Origin: Chryseobacterium sp. G0162
GTDB taxonomy: Bacteria > Bacteroidota > Bacteroidia > Flavobacteriales > Weeksellaceae
Length of the DNA stretch: 64,000 nucleotides
Assembly (NCBI RefSeq): GCF_003815715.1
Contig: NZ_CP033922.1
Location: 3,582,001-3,646,000, forward strand
Reading direction: 5' to 3'
Within the stretch, counting starts at the first letter, position 1, and each line of letters opens with the position of its first letter. The notes beneath the pieces were generated by a model. It had not been told where the DNA came from. It did no database searches and saw nothing but the letters and a program-made list of their open reading frames with translations. Position numbers and translations under genes: made by a program. This document shows, piece by piece, positions 38,351 through 45,408 of the stretch.

Positions 38351-39223
38351 ATGTCAATTTTAGTAAACAAAGATTCTAAAGTAATTGTACAAGGATTTAC
38401 AGGGAACGAAGGAACTTTCCACGCTGGTCAGATGATTGAATACGGAACAAATGTAGTAGGTGGTGTTACTCCAGGAAAAGGAGGAAGCGAGCACTTAGGA
38501 AAACCGGTATTCAACACAGTAGCTGACGCTGTTGAAAAAGCAGGAGCAAACGTAAGTATTATTTTCGTACCACCGGCATTCGCAGCAGACGCTATCATGG
38601 AAGCTGCTGAAGCAGGGATCAAAGTAATTGTATGTATTACTGAAGGTATTCCTGTAGCTGATATGGTAAAAGTAAAATCTTACATCGCTGACAGAGACTG
38701 CAGATTAATCGGACCAAACTGCCCTGGAATCATTACTTCTGAAGAAGCTAAAATTGGTATTATGCCAGGTTTCGTTTTCAAAAAAGGGAAAGTAGGTATC
38801 GTTTCAAAATCAGGAACCCTTACTTACGAAGCTGCTGATCAGGTAGTAAGAGCAGGTTACGGTATTTCTACAGCAATCGGTATTGGTGGTGACCCAATTA
38901 TCGGAACAACTACAAAAGAAGCTCTTGAATTATTCATCAACGACCCTGAAACTGAAGCTGTTGTAATGATTGGTGAAATCGGTGGAGGACTTGAAGCAGA
39001 AGCTGCTAGATGGTATAAAGCTAGTGGATCTACTAAGCCAGTTGTAGGATTTATCGCTGGACAAACAGCTCCAAAAGGAAGAACAATGGGACACGCTGGT
39101 GCTATCGTAGGAGGTGCAGAAGATACAGCTCAGGCAAAGATGGAAATCATGAGAGAGAATGGTATCAACGTTGTTGATTCTCCTGCAGATATCGGTGCTA
39201 CTGTAGCGAAAATTCTAGGATAA
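38351..39223 (+). CDS. sucD: succinate--CoA ligase, ADP-forming, alpha subunit
   Basis: TCA-cycle enzyme subunit, 290 aa. CoA-binding Rossmann part ([28 protein letters not shown]), [35 protein letters not shown], and [13 protein letters not shown] with the phosphorylated histidine. The beta subunit gene sucC is not adjacent here, as often in Flavobacteriia. The codon choice is visibly biased, as for a highly expressed gene. Confidence 0.96.
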   Translation: MSILVNKDSKVIVQGFTGNEGTFHAGQMIEYGTNVVGGVTPGKGGSEHLGKPVFNTVADAVEKAGANVSIIFVPPAFAADAIMEAAEAGIKVIVCITEGIPVADMVKVKSYIADRDCRLIGPNCPGIITSEEAKIGIMPGFVFKKGKVGIVSKSGTLTYEAADQVVRAGYGISTAIGIGGDPIIGTTTKEALELFINDPETEAVVMIGEIGGGLEAEAARWYKASGSTKPVVGFIAGQTAPKGRTMGHAGAIVGGAEDTAQAKMEIMRENGINVVDSPADIGATVAKILG

Positions 39224-39240
39224 TATAAAAACCAAACAAT

Positions 39241-39912
39241 ATGAAAAAACTTTTATTAGCCTCAGCTTTAACCCTTTCCACTTTATCCTTTGCACAAGTG
39301 CAATGGAAAAATACAAGATTCGGGGTTACAGCGGGATTAAACTATTCAAGAGTTTCAAATGCCCATAATCCTTCAGGCCCAAGATACGCCTTTCAAGGTG
39401 GAGCTTTGGCTTTAATTCCCGTAGGAAAAACAAACCAGTTTTATATCCAACCTGAAGTTCTATACTACGGGGCAGGAGAAACTGGGAAAGATAGTGACGC
39501 TAAGAATGCGAGTGGTTATAACGCAGTATATGCTAATAACTATTTGAGTGTACCTCTTTATTTCAAAGGGTACTTTTCAGAATCAGAATCTGAGTTCTTT
39601 GGATTATTAGGACCTAGATTTAACTTTTTGCTCAATCAAAATGTTAAAGATGCTCCTGCAACCAGACCTTATTATTATCCGGATGGAAGTGATCCTTCAC
39701 AACCTCCTGGTGTAAATGGAAAAGCAAATAGCTTTAACTGGGGGATAGGATTCGGTGTAGGATATAGCTATAAGAGACAACTTGAAGTAGCTGTAAAATA
39801 TGACTTAGGCCTTTCAGATACTTACCCGAATCTTGGAAAAGAAAAAGGTGGTTCTGACAAGAAAAAATCTGAACAGGTGATCGCTCTTACCTTAAACTAC
39901 ATATTCAAATAA
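39241..39912 (+). CDS. small outer-membrane beta-barrel protein (PorT-like family)
   Basis: 223 aa, signal peptide (KKLLLASALTLSTLSFAQ), then alternating beta-strand pattern typical of OMP_b-brl/PorT family proteins: RFGVTAGLNYSRVS, FYIQPEVLYYGAG, YLSVPLYFKGYF, FNWGIGFGVGYSYK, QLEVAVKYDLGLSD, and a C-terminal strand ending in aromatic/basic residues (ALTLNYIFK). Only 17 bases after sucD, so probably cotranscribed. Function not known; not the PorT secretion component itself on present evidence. Confidence 0.8.
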   Translation: MKKLLLASALTLSTLSFAQVQWKNTRFGVTAGLNYSRVSNAHNPSGPRYAFQGGALALIPVGKTNQFYIQPEVLYYGAGETGKDSDAKNASGYNAVYANNYLSVPLYFKGYFSESESEFFGLLGPRFNFLLNQNVKDAPATRPYYYPDGSDPSQPPGVNGKANSFNWGIGFGVGYSYKRQLEVAVKYDLGLSDTYPNLGKEKGGSDKKKSEQVIALTLNYIFK

Positions 39913-39932
39913 ACTATTTATTCAGAATATAT

Positions 39933-39964
39933 AAAAATCCCGGAAATAACTTTCCGGGATTTTT
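39933..39964 (+). terminator. terminator after the barrel protein gene
   Basis: Long stem AAAATCCCGGAAA / TTTCCGGGATTTT around TAAC, with flanking A and T runs. Confidence 0.9.
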
Positions 39965-40132
39965 TATGCCATATACTAGTAAACTGACCAGTCAGATAGT
40001 AGATGAAACCATTGTATTCTATGATGTGAAAGTTTTAGCTAAAACCAGGATTATTTATTTTAGAAATAAAAAAGAGCAAATTCGCTTGTTACAAATTGGC
40101 CCTTTAAATTTTCAAAGTTTTTATCCTGGGAA

Positions 40133-41443
40133 TTAACCTTTAATCCATTTCCAAAGCTCTTTTAAAGTAGCCTTATTTCCATACATCAGAATTCCTACAC
40201 GATAGATTTTTCCAGCAAGGAATATCATAAAGACGGTGGTAGCCAATAATAGCACAATAGATAAGGCAATTTGCCATGCCGGAACTCCGAACGGTATTCT
40301 GGCAATCATCGCCACCGGTGAAGTAAATGGAATAATAGATAACCAGAAGCCCATTGGACCGTCAGGATTGTTCATTAATGAAAAACTTCCATACATTCCC
40401 AGAGTTAACGGTAAAATTGCAAATAAAGTGAATTGTTGTGTTTCTGTTTCATTATCTACCGCAGAACCAATGGCTGCATAAATGGAACTGTAAAATATAT
40501 ATCCTAAAAGGAAGAAAACAATAAATACAAAAATAATCAATGGGAAGTTAAGCTCCAGTAAGCTGTGGGAAATTTGGGTAGCAAGCTGTGTCATATCCAG
40601 TTTACTTGCCATTTGTTCATTGGCACCGGGAACGTTTTGTTGAAGTGGAGAGAATCCCGTATTTAAAACCAAAGCTCCGATCACAGACATGGTAATCCAG
40701 ATCAAAAACTGGGTAAGAGCAACCAATGTTACTCCAAGGATTTTACCCATCATTAGTTCAAAAGGTTTTACAGAAGAAATAATGATCTCTACAACACGGT
40801 TGTTCTTTTCTTCCAGTACACTTCGCATTACTCTTACTCCGTAGATAATAATGAACATAAAGGTAACATACATCAGAACCATACTAAGTCCGGATTTAAC
40901 ACCAAAAGTAAGGTCAGAATCTTCCTTGTTGTTATCTGCAACATTAATCGTTTTCAGGCTAAAACTCTTATCAAGATCATTCAGCTGAGTTTCCTGGATT
41001 CCTAATTGCTTGATTTTTTCTTTTTTAACAACATTACTTATATCAGAAACAATTTTCTGTTTGGTGTCAAAGCCCATTTTACTGTTGATAACCAATCTTG
41101 CTCCTGATTCAAGCTCTTCATAATTTTGCCCTTTTAATTCAGGTAAAATTAAGATCCCGTCTAGAGATTCATTTCCTTTTAAATTATTGATCTTGGATTT
41201 TTCATCTGCTGCAGAAACAAATACATAGTTCAGTTTATCGTTAGATTTCAACTGATTCGTGAATAAACCACTTTTGTCAACAACCTCAATAATACTGTGC
41301 GATTCATTGGCCTTAAACATTAATCCGATTACTGCACCAAAGGCAATAATCATAACAGGTGCCAATAAAGTCAATATGATAAAGGATTTTTTCTTAACCT
41401 GCGTAAGAAACTCCCTCTTTGTAATTAAAAAAATATTTTTCAT
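40133..41443 (-). CDS. ABC transporter permease, ABC-2 type (NatB-like)
   Basis: 436 aa. One N-terminal membrane segment (KKSFIILTLLAPVMIIAFGA), a large extracytoplasmic region (about 45-180), then five or so C-terminal membrane segments. This is the ABC-2 transporter NatB/YhaP-type layout; EEKNNRVVEIIISSVKPFEL before the second group is a conserved loop of these permeases. Partner of the ATPase gene next to it (4 bases). Substrate unknown (sodium or a drug/lipid in characterised relatives). Confidence 0.88.
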   Translation of the reverse strand: MKNIFLITKREFLTQVKKKSFIILTLLAPVMIIAFGAVIGLMFKANESHSIIEVVDKSGLFTNQLKSNDKLNYVFVSAADEKSKINNLKGNESLDGILILPELKGQNYEELESGARLVINSKMGFDTKQKIVSDISNVVKKEKIKQLGIQETQLNDLDKSFSLKTINVADNNKEDSDLTFGVKSGLSMVLMYVTFMFIIIYGVRVMRSVLEEKNNRVVEIIISSVKPFELMMGKILGVTLVALTQFLIWITMSVIGALVLNTGFSPLQQNVPGANEQMASKLDMTQLATQISHSLLELNFPLIIFVFIVFFLLGYIFYSSIYAAIGSAVDNETETQQFTLFAILPLTLGMYGSFSLMNNPDGPMGFWLSIIPFTSPVAMIARIPFGVPAWQIALSIVLLLATTVFMIFLAGKIYRVGILMYGNKATLKELWKWIKG

Positions 41444-41447
41444 AAAA

Positions 41448-42359
41448 TTAAGAATGGTTACTTACAGCGTTAATAAACACTTCATTCATACTAGGAATTC
41501 TTTCGTCAAATGATCTTACTTTTCCTACCTGCACAAGGTCAAGAAGGATATTATTTTGATCCGATTCATTTTTCAGATCAAAAGAAACGAGACTGTTTTC
41601 ATTGGAAAAGTTGAAAAGTTCATATTTGTTCCTGAAGGTCTCTAATTGTTCACTATTCACTTCAGAAAGGGTAATTCCAAAAATATTTTTCTTGAATTTC
41701 TCTCTAACGTCAAAAACCCTTCCATCAATGATTTTCTTGGAGTTGTTAATCAGTGCCACATAATCACACATTTCCTCCACACTTTCCATTCTGTGGGTAG
41801 AAAGAATGATGGTCGTTCCGTTATTTTTCAAATCAATGATCTGATCTTTGATGAGATTGGCATTTACAGGATCGAAACCTGAGAAAGGTTCATCAAGGAT
41901 TAAAAGATGAGGCCGGTGAAGTACGGTTACCACAAATTGAATCTTTTGTGCCATTCCTTTAGACAGTTCGGAAAGTTTTTTCTTCCACCATTGGTCGATG
42001 TTCAGTTTTTCAAACCATTTTTTCGCTTCATTCAGAGCATCATTCTTGCTCATTCCCTTTAGTTCTCCAAAGTACAGGATTTGATCACCTACACTCATAT
42101 TTTTGTATAGACCTCTTTCTTCAGGCATATAACCGATATCTTTAATGTGGTTTGGATTCAGTTTTTCTCCATTGATTAAGATCTCTCCGGAGTCTGCCTG
42201 GGTAATCTGGTTAATGATACGAATGAATGAAGTTTTTCCGGCTCCGTTGGGTCCTAAAAGCCCGTAAATACTTCCTTTAGGAACATGGATGCTGAAATCA
42301 TCCAATGCGACCTTTTTTCCGGTATTATAGGTCTTTTTAATATGTTCAGCTCTTAGCAT
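41448..42359 (-). CDS. ABC transporter ATP-binding protein (NatA-like)
   Basis: 303 aa. Walker A GLLGPNGAGKTSFIRI, Q-loop region ending GYMPEERGLY, signature LSKGMAQKIQFV (variant of LSGGQ), Walker B LLILDEPFSGFDP, and H-loop ILSTHRMESVE. The C-terminal 80 residues form the accessory domain usual in the NatA/YhaQ group. First gene of a two-gene minus-strand operon with the permease. Confidence 0.92.
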   Translation of the reverse strand: MLRAEHIKKTYNTGKKVALDDFSIHVPKGSIYGLLGPNGAGKTSFIRIINQITQADSGEILINGEKLNPNHIKDIGYMPEERGLYKNMSVGDQILYFGELKGMSKNDALNEAKKWFEKLNIDQWWKKKLSELSKGMAQKIQFVVTVLHRPHLLILDEPFSGFDPVNANLIKDQIIDLKNNGTTIILSTHRMESVEEMCDYVALINNSKKIIDGRVFDVREKFKKNIFGITLSEVNSEQLETFRNKYELFNFSNENSLVSFDLKNESDQNNILLDLVQVGKVRSFDERIPSMNEVFINAVSNHS

Positions 42360-42436
42360 TAAGTTGTTTTTTTACAATTAGTAGAAAAAAGTCCTTAAAG
42401 TTACGTAAATATTAAAAGAGATTGCTATAAAAGAAA

Positions 42437-42460
42437 AAATCCTGATGATTATCAGGATCT
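42437..42460 (-). terminator. terminator of the small T9SS cargo gene
   Basis: Stem ATCCTGAT / ATCAGGAT around a GATT loop; on the minus strand it is followed by a T-rich run (TTTTTTCTTTTAT). Confidence 0.8.
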
Positions 42461-42464
42461 TAAT

Positions 42465-42815
42465 TTATTGTTTCACGATTTGAGTAACTTTCTGCGTGTT
42501 GTCGCTCAAAATATAACGAATCAGATATTTTCCGGGTTTTAATTTTTCAATATTAATCTCTCCGGAGTTCATATTGACTGTATAATTGGCAACTTGCATA
42601 CCCAAAATAGAATAAAAAGTCACACTTTTGATTCTCAAAGAAGAATCTTTTGCCTTAATGATAAGGAAATCCTTTGCAGGATTTGGATAGGCAAGCAAAA
42701 CACCATCATCTGCCTTCTGAGTGATGGAACCCGGCTCTCTAAGCTGAGCTTGTAAATTGTTGGAAAATCCAACAAAAGCGCCTACAAATAAAAATAAAAG
42801 TAAAAATTTTTTCAT
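42465..42815 (-). CDS. small exported protein with type IX C-terminal sorting domain
   Basis: 116 aa from the ATG at 42815. A longer in-frame extension would overlap hemB and its promoter and has no signal peptide, so it is rejected. Signal peptide KKFLLLFLFVGAFVGFSNNL ending in QAQ, a very short linker, then a Por secretion system C-terminal sorting domain: LLAYPNPAKDFLIIKAKDSS, VTFYSILGMQVANY and IEKLKPGKYLIRYI, ending KVTQIVKQ. Such domains normally sit at the end of a large cargo; here almost nothing else is left. Confidence 0.85.
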   Translation of the reverse strand: MKKFLLLFLFVGAFVGFSNNLQAQLREPGSITQKADDGVLLAYPNPAKDFLIIKAKDSSLRIKSVTFYSILGMQVANYTVNMNSGEINIEKLKPGKYLIRYILSDNTQKVTQIVKQ

Positions 42816-42844
42816 CAAATTTATAATTTCTCGAATATATATAA

Positions 42845-42875
42845 CAAATATAACAAATTCTATAATTTCATACAA
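42845..42875 (-). promoter_or_regulatory. promoter of the small T9SS cargo gene
   Basis: On the minus strand TTG (42873-42875), 20 bases, TATATTTG (42845-42852). It starts 30 bases before the ATG and lies back to back with the hemB promoter. Confidence 0.65.
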
Positions 42876-42897
42876 TAGTTTTTTGTATAACTTATAG

Positions 42898-42905
42898 TAA
42901 ATTTG
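42898..42905 (+). promoter_or_regulatory. -7 element of the hemB promoter
   Basis: TAAATTTG matches TAnnTTTG, 28 bases before the hemB ATG. No -33 element at the usual spacing is seen. Confidence 0.5.
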
Positions 42906-42933
42906 TAGAAACTTATTCAAAAAGTATTCCAAA

Positions 42934-43923
42934 ATGATACATTCAAGAAATAGAAGACTTAGAGTTAATGAATCTATCAGAAGTTTGGTAAGAGAAAATG
43001 TGCTTACAACTGATGATTTTGTAATGCCGATCTTCGTAATGGAGGGCGAAAACATGCAGGAACCGATCCCGTCGATGCCGGGAATTTTCAGGCGAAGCAT
43101 AGATTTAACAGTAAAAGAATGTAAGGAATTATTTTCTTTGGGCGTAAAAGCTGTCAATTTGTACATGAAGGTGTCCGAAAATCTAAAAGATAATACAGGA
43201 AAAGAAGCATGGAACAAAAACGGATTGATGCAGAATACAATCAAAGCGATCAAGGATGCTGTTCCAGGGATGGTGGTAATGCCTGATGTTGCTTTAGATC
43301 CTTATTCAATCTACGGACACGACGGAATTATTGAAAACGGAAAAATCTTAAATGATGCTACCAACGAGGCATTAGCAAGAATGTCAGTATCTCATGCAGA
43401 AGCAGGAGCAGACCTTGTGGCGCCAAGTGATATGATGGATGGCAGAGTTCAGGTAATTCGTGAAGCATTGGAAGAAAGTGGATTCACAGATGTTGGTATC
43501 GTAAGTTACGCTGCAAAATATGCAAGTTCTTTCTATGGACCTTTCAGAAGCGCTTTAGACAGTGCTCCTAAAGAAAATGTTGAAATTCCGAAAGATAAAA
43601 AGACTTATCAGATGGATTTCCACAATACTCGTGAAGCTTTGAACGAAGTATTTAAAGATATTGATGAAGGAGCAGATGTTATCATGATTAAACCAGGTCT
43701 TCCTTATTTGGATATCGTTTCTAAAGTACGTGAAGCCATTGATCTTCCAATTGCTGTTTATAACGTAAGCGGTGAATATGCGATGGTGAAAGCAGCGGTT
43801 CAGAACGGTTGGCTGGATAACGACAAAACGATCATTGAAAGTCTTACTTGTTTCAAAAGAGCAGGTGCAGATATAATCTTTACTTATTTTGCTAAGGAAG
43901 CAGCGATGATTTTAAACAAATAA
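42934..43923 (+). CDS. hemB: delta-aminolevulinic acid dehydratase (porphobilinogen synthase)
   Basis: Condenses two 5-aminolevulinate molecules into porphobilinogen in haem synthesis. 329 aa with RRLRVNESIRSLVREN, active-site lysines in SYAAKYASSFYGPFR (about 195) and IMIKPGLPYLDI (about 251). The metal loop reads DVALDPYSIYGHDG: the three cysteines of zinc enzymes are replaced by Ala and Asp, so it belongs to the Mg-dependent, zinc-independent class known from Pseudomonas. Own promoter and terminator. Confidence 0.96.
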   Translation: MIHSRNRRLRVNESIRSLVRENVLTTDDFVMPIFVMEGENMQEPIPSMPGIFRRSIDLTVKECKELFSLGVKAVNLYMKVSENLKDNTGKEAWNKNGLMQNTIKAIKDAVPGMVVMPDVALDPYSIYGHDGIIENGKILNDATNEALARMSVSHAEAGADLVAPSDMMDGRVQVIREALEESGFTDVGIVSYAAKYASSFYGPFRSALDSAPKENVEIPKDKKTYQMDFHNTREALNEVFKDIDEGADVIMIKPGLPYLDIVSKVREAIDLPIAVYNVSGEYAMVKAAVQNGWLDNDKTIIESLTCFKRAGADIIFTYFAKEAAMILNK

Positions 43924-43943
43924 AAGAAATTCAAATATCTTTT

Positions 43944-43976
43944 AAAATAGACTGTCAGTAAGGCAGTCTATTTTTT
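43944..43976 (+). terminator. terminator of hemB
   Basis: Stem AAAATAGACTG / CAGTCTATTTT with a 9-base loop, followed by T8. Confidence 0.88.
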
Positions 43977-44030
43977 TTGTGAGCTTTCAAAAAATATTTT
44001 CGAAATAATTCTTTATATAGAGAATATTCT

Positions 44031-44038
44031 TATATTAG
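44031..44038 (+). promoter_or_regulatory. TATATTAG, possible -7 element of the first GG-leader gene
   Basis: TAnnTTAG variant, 26 bases before the ATG at 44065. The two other GG-leader genes nearby have the same variant at almost the same distance. Confidence 0.45.
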
Positions 44039-44064
44039 AATTCTAAAAATTAAAATAGTTAATT

Positions 44065-44208
44065 ATGAAAAATTTAAAGAAGATCGAAAGAAACCAATTG
44101 AAAGGAATTAAAGGAGGAGAAGTAATCATTGATGACCCAAATTGCGGGACATTATGTAAAGGTATTTGGCACCCATGCACAATCAATCATGTAGCTTGTC
44201 CTGATTAA
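44065..44208 (+). CDS. GG-leader microprotein (bacteriocin-like), 47 aa
   Basis: Short reading frame of 47 codons. Leader-like N-terminus KNLKKIERNQLKGIKGG: charged, amphipathic, with the L-x-x-I-x-GG ending of double-glycine leaders. The core after GG (EVIIDDPNCGTLCKG...CTINHVACPD) is 29 residues with four cysteines. Followed by a strong bidirectional terminator. Short proteins of this kind are annotated 'bacteriocin-like' in Chryseobacterium; activity is not known. It is not a close copy of the other two peptides, sharing only the leader. Confidence 0.65.
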   Translation: MKNLKKIERNQLKGIKGGEVIIDDPNCGTLCKGIWHPCTINHVACPD

Positions 44209-44217
44209 TTGACATAC

Positions 44218-44260
44218 ATACAAAAAAGAGATTGCTTCATCAGCAATCTCTTTTTTGTAT
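44218..44260. terminator. bidirectional terminator between convergent GG-leader genes
   Basis: A 19-pair perfect stem, ATACAAAAAAGAGATTGCT and its complement, around a TCATC loop. Serves both the plus-strand 44065 gene and the minus-strand gene ending at 44272. Confidence 0.92.
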
Positions 44261-44271
44261 AATGTAGCTTT

Positions 44272-44454
44272 TTATCCAAAACATGCTTTATAATCACGAT
44301 GTCCTTCACGAATAGGACTTTCTCCGCCTTTATCATCCACACAAACATTGGTAGGGCATAGGTACCAACCAGCAGGACATCTGCCTTGTGAATCAGGAAA
44401 ACGAATACTTCCGCCATTGATTGTTTTCAAATCTTTTTTACTTAATTTTTTCAT
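44272..44454 (-). CDS. GG-leader microprotein (bacteriocin-like), 60 aa
   Basis: Leader KKLSKKDLKTINGG, then a 45-residue core with CPAGWYLCPTNVCVDDKGG and a final KACFG (four cysteines). Clearly paralogous to the gene at 44722-44895: both share GWYLCPTNVC and the closing CFG. No signal peptide or membrane segment. No dedicated C39-peptidase transporter is encoded in the window, so export route and maturation are unknown. Confidence 0.75.
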   Translation of the reverse strand: MKKLSKKDLKTINGGSIRFPDSQGRCPAGWYLCPTNVCVDDKGGESPIREGHRDYKACFG

Positions 44455-44481
44455 AATAATTATTTTTATTGGTTTGTGAGC

Positions 44482-44519
44482 CTAAGATAATAAAAAATAT
44501 CACACTGTTTTGAGATATT
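44482..44519 (-). promoter_or_regulatory. promoter region shared by the two paralogous GG-leader genes, copy 1
   Basis: A 38-base stretch ending in ATTATCTTAG on the minus strand, 27 bases before the start codon. It aligns with copy 2 (44923-44960) with one gap each way, sharing AATATC, TGATAT and ATTAT(C/T)TTAG. The -7 variant is TAnnTTAG. Confidence 0.5.
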
Positions 44520-44693
44520 TTTCTTTTGCGAAAAAATGAATGCTCAATATATTGGTATTAATTTATCCTTCTTAAAGATGGGTATTATAAGAGTCTTTTA
44601 CTGCTGAAGTGATAAAACAGAAAAGATGATCAAAAAAGCAAACCATTTTATTATTCAAGGGGAATAATGATCATAGAAATAATATATAAAATA

Positions 44694-44722
44694 GGCTGTT
44701 CAGATTTGAACAGCCATTTTTT
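44694..44722. terminator. terminator hairpin at the end of the second paralogue
   Basis: Stem GGCTGTTCA / TGAACAGCC around GATT. A T run follows on the plus strand; on the minus strand the tail is TATTTTATATATT. Confidence 0.7.
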
Positions 44723-44895
44723 TACCCAAAGCAAAACGAATCTTTTGGATCTATAGGTTTGTTCCCGCCGTCATCAAAAATACAGACATTGGTAGGGCAA
44801 AGATACCACCCTGGAAGACAATTGCCATAGTCATCTGGGTATCCAATGTATCCGCCGTTGATTATTTTCAAATCTTTTTTTGTTAATTTTTTCAT
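44722..44895 (-). CDS. GG-leader microprotein (bacteriocin-like), 57 aa, paralogue of 44272-44454
   Basis: Read from the minus strand; 57 codons. Leader KKLTKKDLKIINGG, nearly the same as in its neighbour, then a core of 42 residues with NCLPGWYLCPTNVC and the ending DSFCFG (four cysteines at equivalent positions). The coding region, 27-base leader spacing and promoter all match those of 44272-44454, so the pair arose by duplication. The cores differ in the stretch between GG and the first cysteine and in the region before the last. Function unknown. Confidence 0.75.
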   Translation of the reverse strand: MKKLTKKDLKIINGGYIGYPDDYGNCLPGWYLCPTNVCIFDDGGNKPIDPKDSFCFG

Positions 44896-44922
44896 GGTGA
44901 ATATTTTTATTAATTAGTTATT

Positions 44923-44960
44923 CTAAAATAATGAAAATATATCATATTGTTTTTGATATT
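44923..44960 (-). promoter_or_regulatory. promoter region shared by the two paralogous GG-leader genes, copy 2
   Basis: A 38-base stretch on the minus strand ending in CATTATTTTAG, 27 bases before the start codon at 44895; see copy 1. A similar TTTTCATTATTTTA string also occurs upstream of the TM2 gene (about 45299-45311). Confidence 0.5.
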
Positions 44961-44963
44961 TAA

Positions 44964-45260
44964 TTATAACCATGGTTTTCTTCCATAGACATAGGTCTCA
45001 TCAAACTGTCTGTCATCCATACAAAGATAGATGATGCCTTCAATAAAAGGAATAATAGAGGCAATCCCGCAGGTAACAATGTTCAGAACTAACTGAATAA
45101 TGCCTTCTTTGGTATATCCAAGATAAAATTTATTTAGGCCTAGCCAACCTACAAGAATACCCAATAGAGCAGCAGGAAGTTTTTTCTCTGAACGGTAAGG
45201 CATATTAGTCTGTTGCTGATTTCCTGTATTTTCTGTTTTGGTGTAACCGTAATTTTCCAT
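44964..45260 (-). CDS. TM2 domain membrane protein
   Basis: 98 aa. After a hydrophilic Gln/Asn-rich 30-residue N-terminus comes the TM2 domain: KKLPAALLGILVGWLGLNKF, with the aromatic FYLGYTKEGIIQLVLN and a second membrane segment (TCGIASIIPFIEGIIYLCMD), joined by a short turn. Role unknown in bacteria. Upstream string TTTTCATTATTTTA resembles the promoters of the neighbouring GG-leader peptides, which may mean shared regulation. Confidence 0.85.
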   Translation of the reverse strand: MENYGYTKTENTGNQQQTNMPYRSEKKLPAALLGILVGWLGLNKFYLGYTKEGIIQLVLNIVTCGIASIIPFIEGIIYLCMDDRQFDETYVYGRKPWL

Positions 45261-45396
45261 TTCTTAATGTTTGTAATTGATTTTTTACAATAAGTAGTTT
45301 AAAATAATGAAAAGTTACAATGATTTGGAAGTGAGTAAGTTTACATTTAAGATCAACAAGTTTACATTAACCTATAAGTGAAGTTTATATTTTTGA

Positions 45397-45404
45397 TATA
45401 TTTG
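45397..45404 (+). promoter_or_regulatory. -7 element of lptB
   Basis: TATATTTG followed by CCC matches TAnnTTTG and ends 4 bases before the ATG at 45409, so the transcript is leaderless or nearly so. Confidence 0.6.
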
Positions 45405-45408
45405 CCCT

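Noticed and set aside
40000..40132. Possible gene remnant between the barrel protein and the ABC permease
   Set aside because: No convincing reading frame or homology-like motif in the spacer.
42465..43253. A 262-codon minus-strand frame covering the small T9SS protein and the start of hemB
   Set aside because: Its first ~145 codons lie antisense to hemB and its promoter. The real start has a signal peptide and a clear promoter at 42815-42875.
44536..44607. A 23-codon plus-strand frame between the two paralogous GG-leader genes
   Set aside because: No leader, GG or cysteine pattern and no start signal; likely chance.
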